Positions 1 through 8,173 of a DNA stretch of 64,000 nt are shown here, piece after piece (position 1 is the stretch's first letter; the number at the start of each line of letters is the position of its first letter). The notes below the pieces were generated by a model that made no database searches, had not been told where the DNA came from, and worked only from the letters and a program-made list of their open reading frames with translations. Position numbers and translations under genes: made by a program. Location: NCBI RefSeq assembly GCF_025195125.1, contig NZ_JAMGSL010000009.1:67091-131090 (forward strand), read 5' to 3'. This stretch comes from Streptomyces sp. Je 1-79 (GTDB lineage: Bacteria > Actinomycetota > Actinomycetes > Streptomycetales > Streptomycetaceae).

Positions 1-691
1 GGGCCTGCGGGGCGGGCGCGGGAGCGACCGGCGGGGCGCCGAACTGCGGGGCGGGCTGGGGCACCTGGGGCGGCGCGGGCGCACCGAACGCGGGCGGCGC
101 GGAAGCCTGCTGCGGCGCACCGAAGCCCGGAGCCGCCTGCGGGGGCTGGGCGGCGGGCTGCTCCTCGGCGACCTCGCCGCCGAAGTTCTTCAGCAGCGCG
201 TCGAGACCGCCGTCGAAGCCCTGACCGATGGCGGCGAACCGCCAGACGTCCTTGAGGTAGAAGTCGCCCAGCATGACGGCGCGCTCGGTGGAGAACTCCG
301 AGCCCGTGAACGGGTACCGGACGACCTCTTCGCCGCCGGCCACGATCCGGATGTAACCGGGGCCGACCTGCGACATCTGGCCGGCACCGTCGATGGTCGC
401 GGTGAACGACAGCTTGTGGATGTTCGCCGGGATCCGGTCCAGCGTGACCCGGAAGGACTCGGTGTCGCCCGACTGCGCGCCGAGCAGCTGGATGGACTCC
501 TCGGGCGACTTCGGCTGGTTGAAGAAGATGAAGTACCGGTCGTCCGAGAGCTGCTCGTTGGCGTCGAGGCCGAAGCAGCTGATGTCGAAGGTCAGTCCGG
601 GCGCCGCGATCTGCACACCCACGTACAGATCGGTTCCCGGTGTGAGATCACTGATCTTGGCCTTGTGGCCGCGTTGGAATTCCCTGGCCAT
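1..691 (-). CDS. TerD-family stress protein (C-terminus outside window)
   Basis: The ATG at 691 opens a protein beginning MAREFQRGHKAKISDLTPG, the normal start of TerD/CABP-type tellurium-resistance proteins. These are calcium-binding cytosolic proteins linked to stress and differentiation in Streptomyces. The TerD core covers about residues 1-190 and includes the SFTATIDG and YFIFFNQPKSPE stretches. It is followed by a low-complexity Pro/Ala/Gly/Gln tail with repeated FGAP motifs that runs off the window's left edge. Such tailed TerD paralogues are common in streptomycetes. The family is clear; the exact paralogue and total length are not. Confidence 0.88.
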   Translation of the reverse strand, partial: MAREFQRGHKAKISDLTPGTDLYVGVQIAAPGLTFDISCFGLDANEQLSDDRYFIFFNQPKSPEESIQLLGAQSGDTESFRVTLDRIPANIHKLSFTATIDGAGQMSQVGPGYIRIVAGGEEVVRYPFTGSEFSTERAVMLGDFYLKDVWRFAAIGQGFDGGLDALLKNFGGEVAEEQPAAQPPQAAPGFGAPQQASAPPAFGAPAPPQVPQPAPQFGAPPVAPAPAPQA

Positions 692-805
692 GCGTAACGA
701 CCGTCCCCCATCCCGAAATGTGAATGCCTCGCGACAGGCTAACGGCTGCGTGCGACATTGAGCCAAGCTGGTACGTATTCGGTACAGGACTGACGCGGTT
801 CGCGA

Positions 806-1453
806 CTACTCCCCGGGTGCCGTCGGCAGGTGGGGCAGACGGTCCGCGGCGACGACTCCTTCGAGGTATCCGCGAGCACGCTCGGTGCGCGGGTACGCCT
901 CCAGGAGGCGCCAGAACCGGGGGCCGTGGCCCGGCACCAGAAGGTGTGCCAGCTCGTGGACGAGGACGTAGTCGACGACGTACTCGGGCATGCCCTGGAG
1001 CCGGTGCGAGAGGCGGATGCTGCCCTCCGACGGAGTGCACGAGCCCCAGCGGGTGTTCTGGTTGGTCACCCAGCGTACGGACGTGGGCCGTGCCCGGCCG
1101 CCGAAGTACTGGTCCGACAAACGCCCCGCGCGCTCGGTGAGTTCGGCGTCGCCGAGGACGCTCCTGCTCTCCTGTGCGGCGAGTTTGTCCAGCATGACCG
1201 TCACCCAGCGTTGCTCCTCCGCCTCGGACATCCGGGCCGGGATGAGCACGATGGTCCGGTCGCCCTCGCGGTAGGCGGAGACGGTTCTGCTCCGCCGGGA
1301 GCTTCTGCGGACCTCGACCGCACTCGTCCCCGGACCGCGGGGCGGCTTGTTGGTCACGCTGCGCTGAGGGTCGGCGGGCACGGGCCCGACGTTACCCGCT
1401 GTCAGCGGGGGAAGTCCTGCCTCCGGGCGCGGTTTCGGCGGCGATCCGGTCAC
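806..1453 (-). CDS. YgjP/M48-like zinc metallopeptidase
   Basis: The protein carries HELAH followed by a further His (HELAHLLVPGH), the zinc site of the YgjP/WLM metallopeptidase group, and the family motif WGSCTP about 30 residues upstream. This is a cytosolic-type protein with no signal peptide. The first GTG (1453) lacks a clear ribosome site; an internal GTG at 1357 (VTNKPPRG) or a later start is possible, because conservation begins near the SRTVSAYREGD segment. The substrate is unknown. It lies divergent to the ThiF-like gene at 1576. Confidence 0.8.
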   Translation of the reverse strand: MTGSPPKPRPEAGLPPLTAGNVGPVPADPQRSVTNKPPRGPGTSAVEVRRSSRRSRTVSAYREGDRTIVLIPARMSEAEEQRWVTVMLDKLAAQESRSVLGDAELTERAGRLSDQYFGGRARPTSVRWVTNQNTRWGSCTPSEGSIRLSHRLQGMPEYVVDYVLVHELAHLLVPGHGPRFWRLLEAYPRTERARGYLEGVVAADRLPHLPTAPGE

Positions 1454-1575
1454 ACCGGCACCATTTGAATGATTAATACCCCGCCCCTGTGGACAACTTT
1501 CCGTGTCCCCTTCGACTGCCGGGCAATCTGACGACGGAGCGAAGAAGACGACCGATCAAGATCACGGGGGCGGAA

Positions 1576-2727
1576 ATGCATCCGATGCTGAAACCCGCGC
1601 TGCGACGGGCATGGCGCGATCTGCGGAGCGTGCAGTTCGGGGCCACGTCGGCGCACGCGGTGGTGGTGGGTCCGCTCGACACGGCCACCGGCAGTCTGCT
1701 CGGACTGCTCGACGGCACGCGAGGCATCGCGCTCCTGCGGACCGAGGCCCGGGCCCTGGGACTGCCGGACGGGTGGCTGGAGGAGCTGCTCGGCCGGCTC
1801 GCGAAGGCGGGGCTGATCGCGGACGCCTCGGCCGGCCGGCCCGGAAGGACGGCCGGCGCCGGACCGCCGGACGGCGCCCTCGATCCACTCCGCGCCGATC
1901 TGGCCTCACTCTCCGTGTTCCACCCGGAGCCGGACGGGGCGTTACGGCGCGTGGCCGCCCGGCGGGCGGCGCGCGTCCAGGTCCGGGGCGCAGGGCGGGT
2001 CGGCGCCACGGTCGCCGCGCTGCTCTCGGCCTCCGGTGTGGGCGGCGTGGAGGTGCTGGACTCCGGCTCCGTCCAGCCCTGGGAGGTGGCGCCGGGCGGA
2101 CTGCCGGCCGAGACGGTGGGTGAGCGCCGGGCCGCGGCGGCGCGCCGGCTCGTCGCGCGGTCGGCGCCGGGCGGCCGCCCGCCCCGTGCGTCCCGGCGGG
2201 TGACGGGTGAGGGCGGGCGGGAGCCAGGTCTCTCACTCGTCGTGGTGACACCGCGGGACGGTCTCGCCGCCTATCTCCCCGACCTGCTCCCGGCCGAGGC
2301 CTGGATCGCGACGGGCACTCCTCATCTCTACGCGGGGGTGCTGGAGGCCACCGGCGTGGTGGGGCCGCTGGTGCTGCCCGGCGGCACGGCGTGCGCGCGG
2401 TGCGCGCAGGAGGAGCGGACGGACCGGGAGCCGGTGTGGCCCCGCATGCTGGCGCAATGGCGCTCGGGCCCGCCCCCGCAGGTGCCGGCCTGCGATCTGG
2501 GCCTCGCGACGGCGGTCGCCGGGCTGGCCGCGGCCCACGCGCTGGCCTTCCTCGACGGCGAGTTGCCCGCGAGCACGGGGGCGCGCTGGGAGGTGTCGCT
2601 GCCGCTCCTGGAGTGGCGGGTGGAGCGGATGAGACCGCACCCGGCGTGTCCGTGCGGCGCGGTACGCCGCGGAGAGGGGGGACATGCCTCGGGGGTCGGA
2701 ACCCCGCACGACACAATGGCGAGGTAA
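1576..2727 (+). CDS. Degenerate ThiF/E1-like protein
   Basis: Starting at the ATG at 1576 (MHPMLKPALRR), the product is 383 residues. An N-terminal winged-helix-like part is followed by a Rossmann segment with the nucleotide-loop motif GAGRVG and a C-terminal Cys pair set (CARC, CPCG) that could hold zinc. This is the layout of ThiF/E1-like and TOMM leader-binding proteins. The adenylation motif of true E1 enzymes (a DxxDN-type motif) is not visible, so catalytic activity is doubtful. It is 41 bp upstream of the ABC1 kinase on the same strand, so the two are probably cotranscribed. Its role is unknown. Confidence 0.7.
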   Translation: MHPMLKPALRRAWRDLRSVQFGATSAHAVVVGPLDTATGSLLGLLDGTRGIALLRTEARALGLPDGWLEELLGRLAKAGLIADASAGRPGRTAGAGPPDGALDPLRADLASLSVFHPEPDGALRRVAARRAARVQVRGAGRVGATVAALLSASGVGGVEVLDSGSVQPWEVAPGGLPAETVGERRAAAARRLVARSAPGGRPPRASRRVTGEGGREPGLSLVVVTPRDGLAAYLPDLLPAEAWIATGTPHLYAGVLEATGVVGPLVLPGGTACARCAQEERTDREPVWPRMLAQWRSGPPPQVPACDLGLATAVAGLAAAHALAFLDGELPASTGARWEVSLPLLEWRVERMRPHPACPCGAVRRGEGGHASGVGTPHDTMAR

Positions 2728-2768
2728 CGGTCCTGTGGGGCACGGCAGTCTGGGATTTGGAGGGGCGC

Positions 2769-4112
2769 ATGTCTGATCTTCCCCGGAAGGCGGTCACCCG
2801 GACCGCCAGGTTGGCCGCGTTGCCCCTGGGCTTCGCCGGACGGGCCACCTGGGGTCTGGGCAAGCGGATCGGCGGCAAGTCCGCCGAGCTGGTCGCCCGA
2901 GAGCTTCAACAGCGGACGGCGGACCAGCTGTTCAAGGTGCTCGGAGAGCTCAAGGGCGGAGCGATGAAGTTCGGGCAGGCGCTGTCCGTCTTCGAGTCCG
3001 CGCTGCCCGAGGAGATCGCCGGCCCGTACCGGGCGGCGCTGACCAAGCTTCAGGACGCGGCGCCCCCGATGCCGACGCGGACGGTCCACGCGGTCCTGGA
3101 GGAGCGGCTCGGCGAGGCGTGGCGGGAGCTGTTCCTGGAGTTCGAGGACAAGCCCTCGGCGGCCGCCTCCATCGGCCAGGTGCACCGGGCGGTGTGGCAC
3201 GACGGCCGCGAGGTCGCGGTGAAGGTGCAGTATCCGGGGGCCGGTGAGGCGCTGCTCTCCGACCTGACGCAGCTCAGCCGTTTCGCCCGGCTGCTCGGCC
3301 CGCTGATCCCCGGTATGGACATCAAGCCTCTGATCACCGAGTTGCGCGACCGGGTCTCGGAGGAGCTGGACTACGGGCTGGAGGCCCGCTCCCAGCGGGT
3401 GCACGCGGAGGAGTTCGCGGACGATCCCGATGTCGTCGTCCCGTCCGTGGTCCACCAGAGCGAGCAGGTGCTCGTGACGGAGTGGATCGACGGGATCCCG
3501 CTGTCGGAGGTGATCGCGGAGGGTACGGAGGCGCAGCGGGACCGGGCCGGTCAGCTGCTGGCCCGCTTCCTCTTCTCCGGCCCGGCGCGCACGGGACTCC
3601 TGCACGCCGATCCGCACCCGGGCAACTTCCGTCTGCTGCCGGGCGACGACGACGAGGCGGGCCCGGAGGGCTGGCGGCTCGGGGTGCTGGACTTCGGCAC
3701 GGTCGACCGGTTGCCGGGCGGGCTTCCGGAGACCATCGGCACCTGTCTGCGGCTGACCCTGGAGGGCGACGCCGAGGCGGTGTACGAGCTGTTGCGCGCG
3801 GACGGGTTCGTCAAGAAGTCGATCGATCTCGCGCCGGAGGCGGTCCTGGAGTACCTGCTGCCGATCATCGAGCCGGCCGCGGCGGAGGCCTTCGGGTTCA
3901 CGCGTGGCTGGATGCGGACCCAGGCCGCCCGGGTCGCCGATCCCCGCTCCCCCGCGCACCAGCTGGGCAGGCAGCTCAATCTGCCGCCGTCGTATCTGCT
4001 GATACACCGGGTGACCCTGAGCACGATCGGTGTGCTCTGTCAGCTGAACGCGACGGTGCGGCTGCGCGACGAACTGGAGGAGTGGCTGCCGGGCTTCGTC
4101 CCGGCCGAGTGA
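2769..4112 (+). CDS. ABC1/UbiB-family atypical kinase
   Basis: The 447-residue protein has the ABC1 (AarF/UbiB/COQ8) signature elements: GAMKFGQALS (KxGQ motif), ASIGQVHRA with the catalytic lysine in VAVKVQYPG, HADPHPGNF and DFGTVDR (metal-binding DFG). These atypical kinases act in lipid-quinone metabolism in other organisms. Actinobacteria use menaquinone, so the exact role is open. A close relative next to whiB7 in M. tuberculosis (Rv3197) has been linked to macrolide tolerance, and wblC lies 0.6 kb away here. The start ATG at 2769 follows GGAGGGGCGC. Family certain, function inferred. Confidence 0.88.
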   Translation: MSDLPRKAVTRTARLAALPLGFAGRATWGLGKRIGGKSAELVARELQQRTADQLFKVLGELKGGAMKFGQALSVFESALPEEIAGPYRAALTKLQDAAPPMPTRTVHAVLEERLGEAWRELFLEFEDKPSAAASIGQVHRAVWHDGREVAVKVQYPGAGEALLSDLTQLSRFARLLGPLIPGMDIKPLITELRDRVSEELDYGLEARSQRVHAEEFADDPDVVVPSVVHQSEQVLVTEWIDGIPLSEVIAEGTEAQRDRAGQLLARFLFSGPARTGLLHADPHPGNFRLLPGDDDEAGPEGWRLGVLDFGTVDRLPGGLPETIGTCLRLTLEGDAEAVYELLRADGFVKKSIDLAPEAVLEYLLPIIEPAAAEAFGFTRGWMRTQAARVADPRSPAHQLGRQLNLPPSYLLIHRVTLSTIGVLCQLNATVRLRDELEEWLPGFVPAE

Positions 4113-4146
4113 GCCGAGCGGGCGGCGGCGTGGGGCGGACGGGCCG

Positions 4147-4329
4147 TCACCACCAGGAGGAGTCGAGGCGGCCCTCGATGGACCTGATGTTCTCGCGGGC
4201 GCAGGCCTCGCAGAAGTAGTGGCGGGCGCCGTTCTCCATCGAGCAGGTCCAGGTCACCGGGAGTTCCTCGACCGTGGTGCCGCAGCGGGCACAGACGAGG
4301 GGCTCCTCGGGCTTCCGGGCGTCGTTCAC
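4147..4329 (-). CDS. Small zinc-ribbon-like protein
   Basis: A 60-residue protein with two Cys pairs, CARC near residue 13 and CEAC near residue 41, plus an intervening TWTCS. This suggests a small zinc ribbon. It is a conserved-looking actinobacterial hypothetical located tail-to-tail with the ABC1 kinase. No enzymatic motif is present. Codon bias (GC-rich third positions) and motif spacing support a real gene. Confidence 0.7.
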   Translation of the reverse strand: MNDARKPEEPLVCARCGTTVEELPVTWTCSMENGARHYFCEACARENIRSIEGRLDSSWW

Positions 4330-4375
4330 CCTCTCGACGATAGTCCGACACGGGCCGGAGCGCTCCGCAACGCAC

Positions 4376-4409
4376 CGCGGGAGCCGGTCCGTTCGGACCG
4401 GCCCCCGCG
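4376..4409 (-). terminator. Hairpin terminator of the wblC unit
   Basis: A 15-bp interrupted inverted repeat (CGCGGG plus GCCGGTCCG, with the matching arm) lies 13 bp past the stop at 4422. There is no T tract on the minus strand, as is usual in Streptomyces. Confidence 0.55.
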
Positions 4410-4421
4410 TGGTTCTTCGGG

Positions 4422-4745
4422 TCAGTGCATGACAGCCATGGCGAGCGCGCGCCGGGCGCGCAGTGAGACGCGCTCGGCGCGCCGCTGCATCCGCCGGGCG
4501 GCTACCAGGCGCTGGGCCTGGCGTTCCGCGTCGGCTTCCCGCAGGCGGTCGTGCATATGCGCACGAGCCAGGGCTTCTGGGATGAGTTGCATTTCACGGG
4601 TCCTGTTCTGACGCGAGGCGTTCGCGCCGGAGATGGTGACGTCTGGGGTGGCGGAGCCGGACGGCTCACTGGTGGAAGAGGTCATCGGGGCCAGCTTCTG
4701 GGGATCGTGCGTGAGGGGTCGGTCGATGGTTCCGGTGACGTTCAT
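4422..4745 (-). CDS. Small basic helical protein translationally coupled to wblC
   Basis: A 107-residue protein whose ATG (4745) overlaps the wblC stop codon in an ATGA, so the two are cotranscribed and probably translationally coupled. The first ~45 residues are Ser/Thr/Pro-rich. The rest is a long Arg/Ala/Glu-rich amphipathic helix (for example DRLREADAERQAQRLVAA). No known domain is recognised. Basic charge and coupling to a transcription factor hint at a nucleic-acid or RNA-polymerase-linked accessory role, but this is inference. Confidence 0.65.
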   Translation of the reverse strand: MNVTGTIDRPLTHDPQKLAPMTSSTSEPSGSATPDVTISGANASRQNRTREMQLIPEALARAHMHDRLREADAERQAQRLVAARRMQRRAERVSLRARRALAMAVMH

Positions 4746-5110
4746 GCCGCGACCGGGTTCTTGCGCGGGCGGCCACGCGGCCGCTTGCGGGCGACGACCA
4801 CGCCCTGGACGAACAGCTCGCCGCCCCAGACGCCCCACGGCTCACGCCGCTCCTGTGCACCGGCGAGGCAGGCCTCCATCAGCGGACAGGTACGGCAGAG
4901 GGACTTGGCGTACTCGACGTCGGCCGGGGACTCGGCGAAGAAGACCTCCGGGTCGTACGAACGGCAGGGGACGGGTACGCCGAGGTTCTCGATGGCGTCG
5001 TCGAGCGCGGTGAGCGCGGTGAGGGGGGTCAAGGTGGAGTCCTCCGTGAGGCCGGGCGGCGGGATCGTTTCGGAAGGCGGTACGGACGGGGCGTGCGCTT
5101 CGAGTTGCAC
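4742..5110 (-). CDS. wblC: WhiB-family regulator WblC/WhiB7
   Basis: A 122-residue WhiB protein with the four Fe-S ligand cysteines at C49, C72, C75 and C81 (CRTCPLMEAC), the GVWGG turn at about 93-97, and an AT-hook RPRGRPRKN at 110-118. The AT-hook is diagnostic of the WhiB7/WblC branch, which partners the housekeeping sigma factor to switch on intrinsic resistance genes when translation is inhibited. The GTG start at 5110 is preceded by a GAGG ribosome site. It is regulated by the leader described at 5228-5813: promoter, upstream ORF and terminator hairpin. It is followed by a coupled small gene. Confidence 0.93.
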   Translation of the reverse strand: MQLEAHAPSVPPSETIPPPGLTEDSTLTPLTALTALDDAIENLGVPVPCRSYDPEVFFAESPADVEYAKSLCRTCPLMEACLAGAQERREPWGVWGGELFVQGVVVARKRPRGRPRKNPVAA

Positions 5111-5227
5111 GGTGGTTTTTCCTCGTCTGGTCGTTCCGGCCTGTTGGGCCGGGGTTTCGGCTGGTACCGGATGGTGCTGGTTCCGAGGCCCCTTCGCTCC
5201 GCCGTCCCCGTTCGGGGACAAACAGAA

Positions 5228-5260
5228 GGGCCGCGGATCCCGGGTGGGGTTCCGCGGCCC
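5228..5260 (-). terminator. wblC leader transcription attenuator
   Basis: A perfect 10-bp GC stem (GGGCCGCGGA with its complement, 13-nt loop) is followed on the minus strand by TTCTGTTTGT. This makes a factor-independent terminator between the upstream ORF and wblC. In WhiB7/WblC systems ribosome stalling on the upstream ORF prevents this hairpin. A short inverted repeat (5272-5286) sits between the upstream-ORF stop and this stem and could be part of the alternative fold. Confidence 0.8.
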
Positions 5261-5282
5261 TGAAGGCGCCGGCCTGATCAGA

Positions 5283-5654
5283 TCAGGCTGGATCACTCCA
5301 GGGTTCGAGCCCACGGAAGGCCCACATCGTGTGGTGCTGCGTCGTCTGCTGCTTGGTTTCGGCACCGGTCGCCGCAAAGCCATAGGCCGTGGCCTTGACT
5401 GCTGCTACTCCTGCTTCCAGTGCCTTGGTCGGTCGCTCGTCGCGCTCCATGACGGGAAGACCCGCCAGGTCGGCAGCCGGCCGCAGGGAAGCGGCGCGGG
5501 CCATGCCGGCGCCGGACAGACCGGTGCCAGGAAGACCGCTGCCAATGAACGCCGAGCCGGAGAGGCCGAGCGAGCAGGCGGAGACGACCGAGCGATCGGT
5601 CATTTTGTCGGTGCTGACGAAGCTGACGTTGGTGCTGATGATGTTGCTGATCAC
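5283..5654 (-). CDS. wblC upstream open reading frame (leader peptide)
   Basis: This 123-codon ORF starts at a GTG (5654) preceded by an excellent Shine-Dalgarno (GAGAGGAGG). It begins VISNIISTNVSFVSTDKMTD and stops at 5283, about 23 nt before the attenuator stem. No domain is recognised. Position, ribosome site and stop location match the regulatory upstream ORFs of whiB7/wblC genes, where translation of the ORF is sensed and transcription of wblC is released on ribosome inhibition. It is longer than the short leader peptides of mycobacteria. An upstream ATG at 5714 is in frame but lacks as good a ribosome site. Confidence 0.72.
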   Translation of the reverse strand: MISNIISTNVSFVSTDKMTDRSVVSACSLGLSGSAFIGSGLPGTGLSGAGMARAASLRPAADLAGLPVMERDERPTKALEAGVAAVKATAYGFAATGAETKQQTTQHHTMWAFRGLEPWSDPA

Positions 5655-5772
5655 TGGAATCGCCTCCTCTCGGCGTCTCGGAGGGCTCGGTGTGAGCCGG
5701 ACCCTCATGTTCATTTGGACAAGTACAGCACGAAAGCAGGGCTTCGAAGAAGCCGCTGTTTCCGTGGTTAAG

Positions 5773-5813
5773 AACCTATGGGGCTTGACGGGGCGGGCGC
5801 AAACTATTTTTTC
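5773..5813 (-). promoter_or_regulatory. wblC promoter with WblC-type AT-rich box
   Basis: Read on the minus strand: an A-rich block (GAAAAAATAG), 1-3 nt later a TTGCGC -35, an 18-nt spacer and a TAGGTT -10. An AT-rich box hugging the -35 is the known WhiB7/WblC binding arrangement and implies positive autoregulation. Confidence 0.7.
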
Positions 5814-5825
5814 GACGAGTTTTCG

Positions 5826-8015
5826 TCAGGCTTCCTCGTCGTCTCCTCCACTGCCCTCACCTGGCTCTTCGCCCGCGCAGAGGGCGAGAACGTCGGCGCC
5901 GAACCGGTCGAGCTTGCGCGCGCCGACCCCGGCGATTCCGGCGAGCTCCCCGCCGGTGGCGGGCGTCAACTCGGCGATCGCCATCAGCGTCTTGTCGGTG
6001 AACACGCAGTACGCGGGCTGCCCGAGCTCCTTGGCCCGGTCGGAGCGCCAGTCACGGAGCCGTTCGTACAGCGCCTCGTCCATCTCGGAGGGGCAGTCCT
6101 CGCAGCGCATCAGCTTCATCTCACCCGCTTCGGTGAGCGTGGCGCCGCAGACGCGGCAGCGCACCGGGCCCCGGGCCCTGCGCCGGCCGCCGCCGAGACC
6201 CCGCTCCACGGAGCCGCCCCCGCCCGTGGAGGCCGCGCCGAGGGCGCCGGAGCCGGGCCGCAGCCCCTTGAGGAACCGGGTGGGGCGACGGGAGGCGCGG
6301 CCGCCCGGGGAGCGGGAGAGCGCCCAGGAGAGGGAGAGGTGGAGCCGGGCACGCGTGACCCCGACGTACAGCAGGCGGCGCTCCTCCTCGACCTGCTCGT
6401 CGGTCTTGGCGTACGTGATCGGCATCATGCCCTCGGTGAGGCCGACCAGGAAGACGGCGTCCCACTCCAGGCCCTTGGCCGCGTGCAGGGAGGCGAGGGT
6501 GACGCCCTGGACGGTCGGGGCGTGCTGGGCGGCGGCCCGCTCGTCGAGCTCGGCCACCAGGTCGGAGAGGGTGGCGCCGGACCTGGCCCGGGCGAAGTCC
6601 TCGGCGAGCCTGACCAGCGCGGCGAGGGACTCCCAGCGGTCGCGGACGGCGCCCGAGCCCGCGGGCGGCTCGCTGGTCCACCCCTTGGTGGAGAGCACGG
6701 CGCGCACCTGGGAGGGCAGGTCCTCGGCGTCGTCGAGCAGGGAGTCGTTGCCCCCGGCCCGGGCGGCGCCGCGCAGGGCGATGCCGGCCTCCCGTACCTC
6801 CTGGCGTTCGAAGAAGCGCTCGGCGCCGCGCAGCTGGTAGGGCACGCCGGCGTCGGCGAGGGCCTGCTCGTAGACCTCGGACTGGGCGTTGATGCGGTAG
6901 AGCACGGCGATCTCGCCGGCCGGGACGCCGGCGGCGATCAGATCGCGGATGCGGCGGGCGGTGCCCTCGGCCTCGGCGGGCTCGTCGGTGTACTCGGTGT
7001 AGGCGGGCTCGGGGCCCGGGTCGCGCTGGGAGATCAGCTCCAGGCGGTGCTCGGCGGCCCGGCCGCGGGCCTGGCTGAGCAGCCCGTTGGCGAGGTGGAC
7101 GACCTGGGGCGTGGAGCGGTAGTCGCGGACGAGCTTGACCACCGTGGCGTTCGGGTGCCGGACGCGGAAGTTCAGCAGATGGTCGGGGGTGGCGCCGGTG
7201 AAGGAGTAGATCGTCTGGCTGGCGTCGCCGACGACGCAGAGGCTGTCGCGGTCGCCCAGCCACAGGTCGAGGAGCCGCTGCTGGAGCGGGGAGACGTCCT
7301 GGTACTCGTCCACCACGAAGTGCTGGTACTGGCGGCGGATCTGGTCGGCGATGTCGTGCCGGTCCTGGAGGACGCCGACCGTGAGCAGCAGCACGTCCTC
7401 GAAGTCGATCACCGAGCGGTCGCGCTTGAGCTGCTCGTACATCGCGTAGATCTGCGAGATCTCCGCCGGGTCGCGCGGTGCCTCGCGGACGGACTTGGCG
7501 ACGACGGCCGGGTAGTCGGCGGGGACGGTCTGGGTGACCTTGGCCCACTCGATCTCGCCCGTGACGTCCCGCAGCTCGTTCCGGTCGAGCCGGACGCGGC
7601 AGCGCGCGGCGGCCTCGGCGACGAGCTGGATCTTGCGCTCCAGGAGCCGGGGAAGGTCGCCACCGACGACTTTCGGCCAGAAGTACTGGAGCTGGCGGAG
7701 GGCCGCGGAGTGGAAGGTGCGGGCCTGGACGCCTCCCGCGCCGAGCTGCCGGAGCCGGCCGCGCATCTCCCCGGCGGCCCGGTTGGTGAACGTGACGGCG
7801 AGCACGCTGCCGGACTGGAGTATCCCCGCCCGCACCCCGTAGGCGATGCGGTGCGTGATCGCCCGCGTCTTGCCCGTGCCGGCTCCCGCCAGCACGCACA
7901 CCGGCCCGTGCAGGGCGAGGGCGACCTCGCGCTGCTCGGGGTCGAGCCCGTCGAGCACCGCGTCGGCCGACTCGGGGACCTGCGGGAAGAGAGTGGAGTG
8001 CGCTGCTGCTGTCAC
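5826..8015 (-). CDS. uvrD2: UvrD2-type ATP-dependent DNA helicase
   Basis: This 729-residue superfamily 1A helicase has Walker A AGAGTGKTR near residue 42, VDEYQDVS (motif II), GDASQTIYSF (motif III) and VGVTRARLHL (motif VI). The C-terminus holds a tetracysteine module (CRVCG...CEDC) and an HRDC domain ending in an acidic tail, the layout of mycobacterial UvrD2, a 3'-5' helicase needed for genome maintenance. GTG at 8015 is the chosen start because the helicase domain begins shortly after and the upstream codons are not conserved in character. It is divergent to mycoredoxin. Confidence 0.92.
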   Translation of the reverse strand: MTAAAHSTLFPQVPESADAVLDGLDPEQREVALALHGPVCVLAGAGTGKTRAITHRIAYGVRAGILQSGSVLAVTFTNRAAGEMRGRLRQLGAGGVQARTFHSAALRQLQYFWPKVVGGDLPRLLERKIQLVAEAAARCRVRLDRNELRDVTGEIEWAKVTQTVPADYPAVVAKSVREAPRDPAEISQIYAMYEQLKRDRSVIDFEDVLLLTVGVLQDRHDIADQIRRQYQHFVVDEYQDVSPLQQRLLDLWLGDRDSLCVVGDASQTIYSFTGATPDHLLNFRVRHPNATVVKLVRDYRSTPQVVHLANGLLSQARGRAAEHRLELISQRDPGPEPAYTEYTDEPAEAEGTARRIRDLIAAGVPAGEIAVLYRINAQSEVYEQALADAGVPYQLRGAERFFERQEVREAGIALRGAARAGGNDSLLDDAEDLPSQVRAVLSTKGWTSEPPAGSGAVRDRWESLAALVRLAEDFARARSGATLSDLVAELDERAAAQHAPTVQGVTLASLHAAKGLEWDAVFLVGLTEGMMPITYAKTDEQVEEERRLLYVGVTRARLHLSLSWALSRSPGGRASRRPTRFLKGLRPGSGALGAASTGGGGSVERGLGGGRRRARGPVRCRVCGATLTEAGEMKLMRCEDCPSEMDEALYERLRDWRSDRAKELGQPAYCVFTDKTLMAIAELTPATGGELAGIAGVGARKLDRFGADVLALCAGEEPGEGSGGDDEEA

Positions 8016-8091
8016 CCCGCCATGCTGCCAGGTTCGCGGGGGCGGGTGCCCCGCGTTGTCCACAGGCCGGGGCGAGCGGTCATACGAATCG

Positions 8092-8117
8092 GGAATGGCC
8101 ACGGGATCGCATACGTT
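8092..8117 (+). promoter_or_regulatory. SigR-type promoter of mycoredoxin
   Basis: GGAAT (8092-8096), exactly 18 nt, then GTT (8115-8117), matching the SigR/SigH thiol-stress consensus, 57 bp before the mycoredoxin ATG. Confidence 0.72.
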
Positions 8118-8173
8118 CTCCCCTCGGAGCCAACCCGCCCACCCCGATCCGCGAACAAGAGGAGCGCCTGGCC

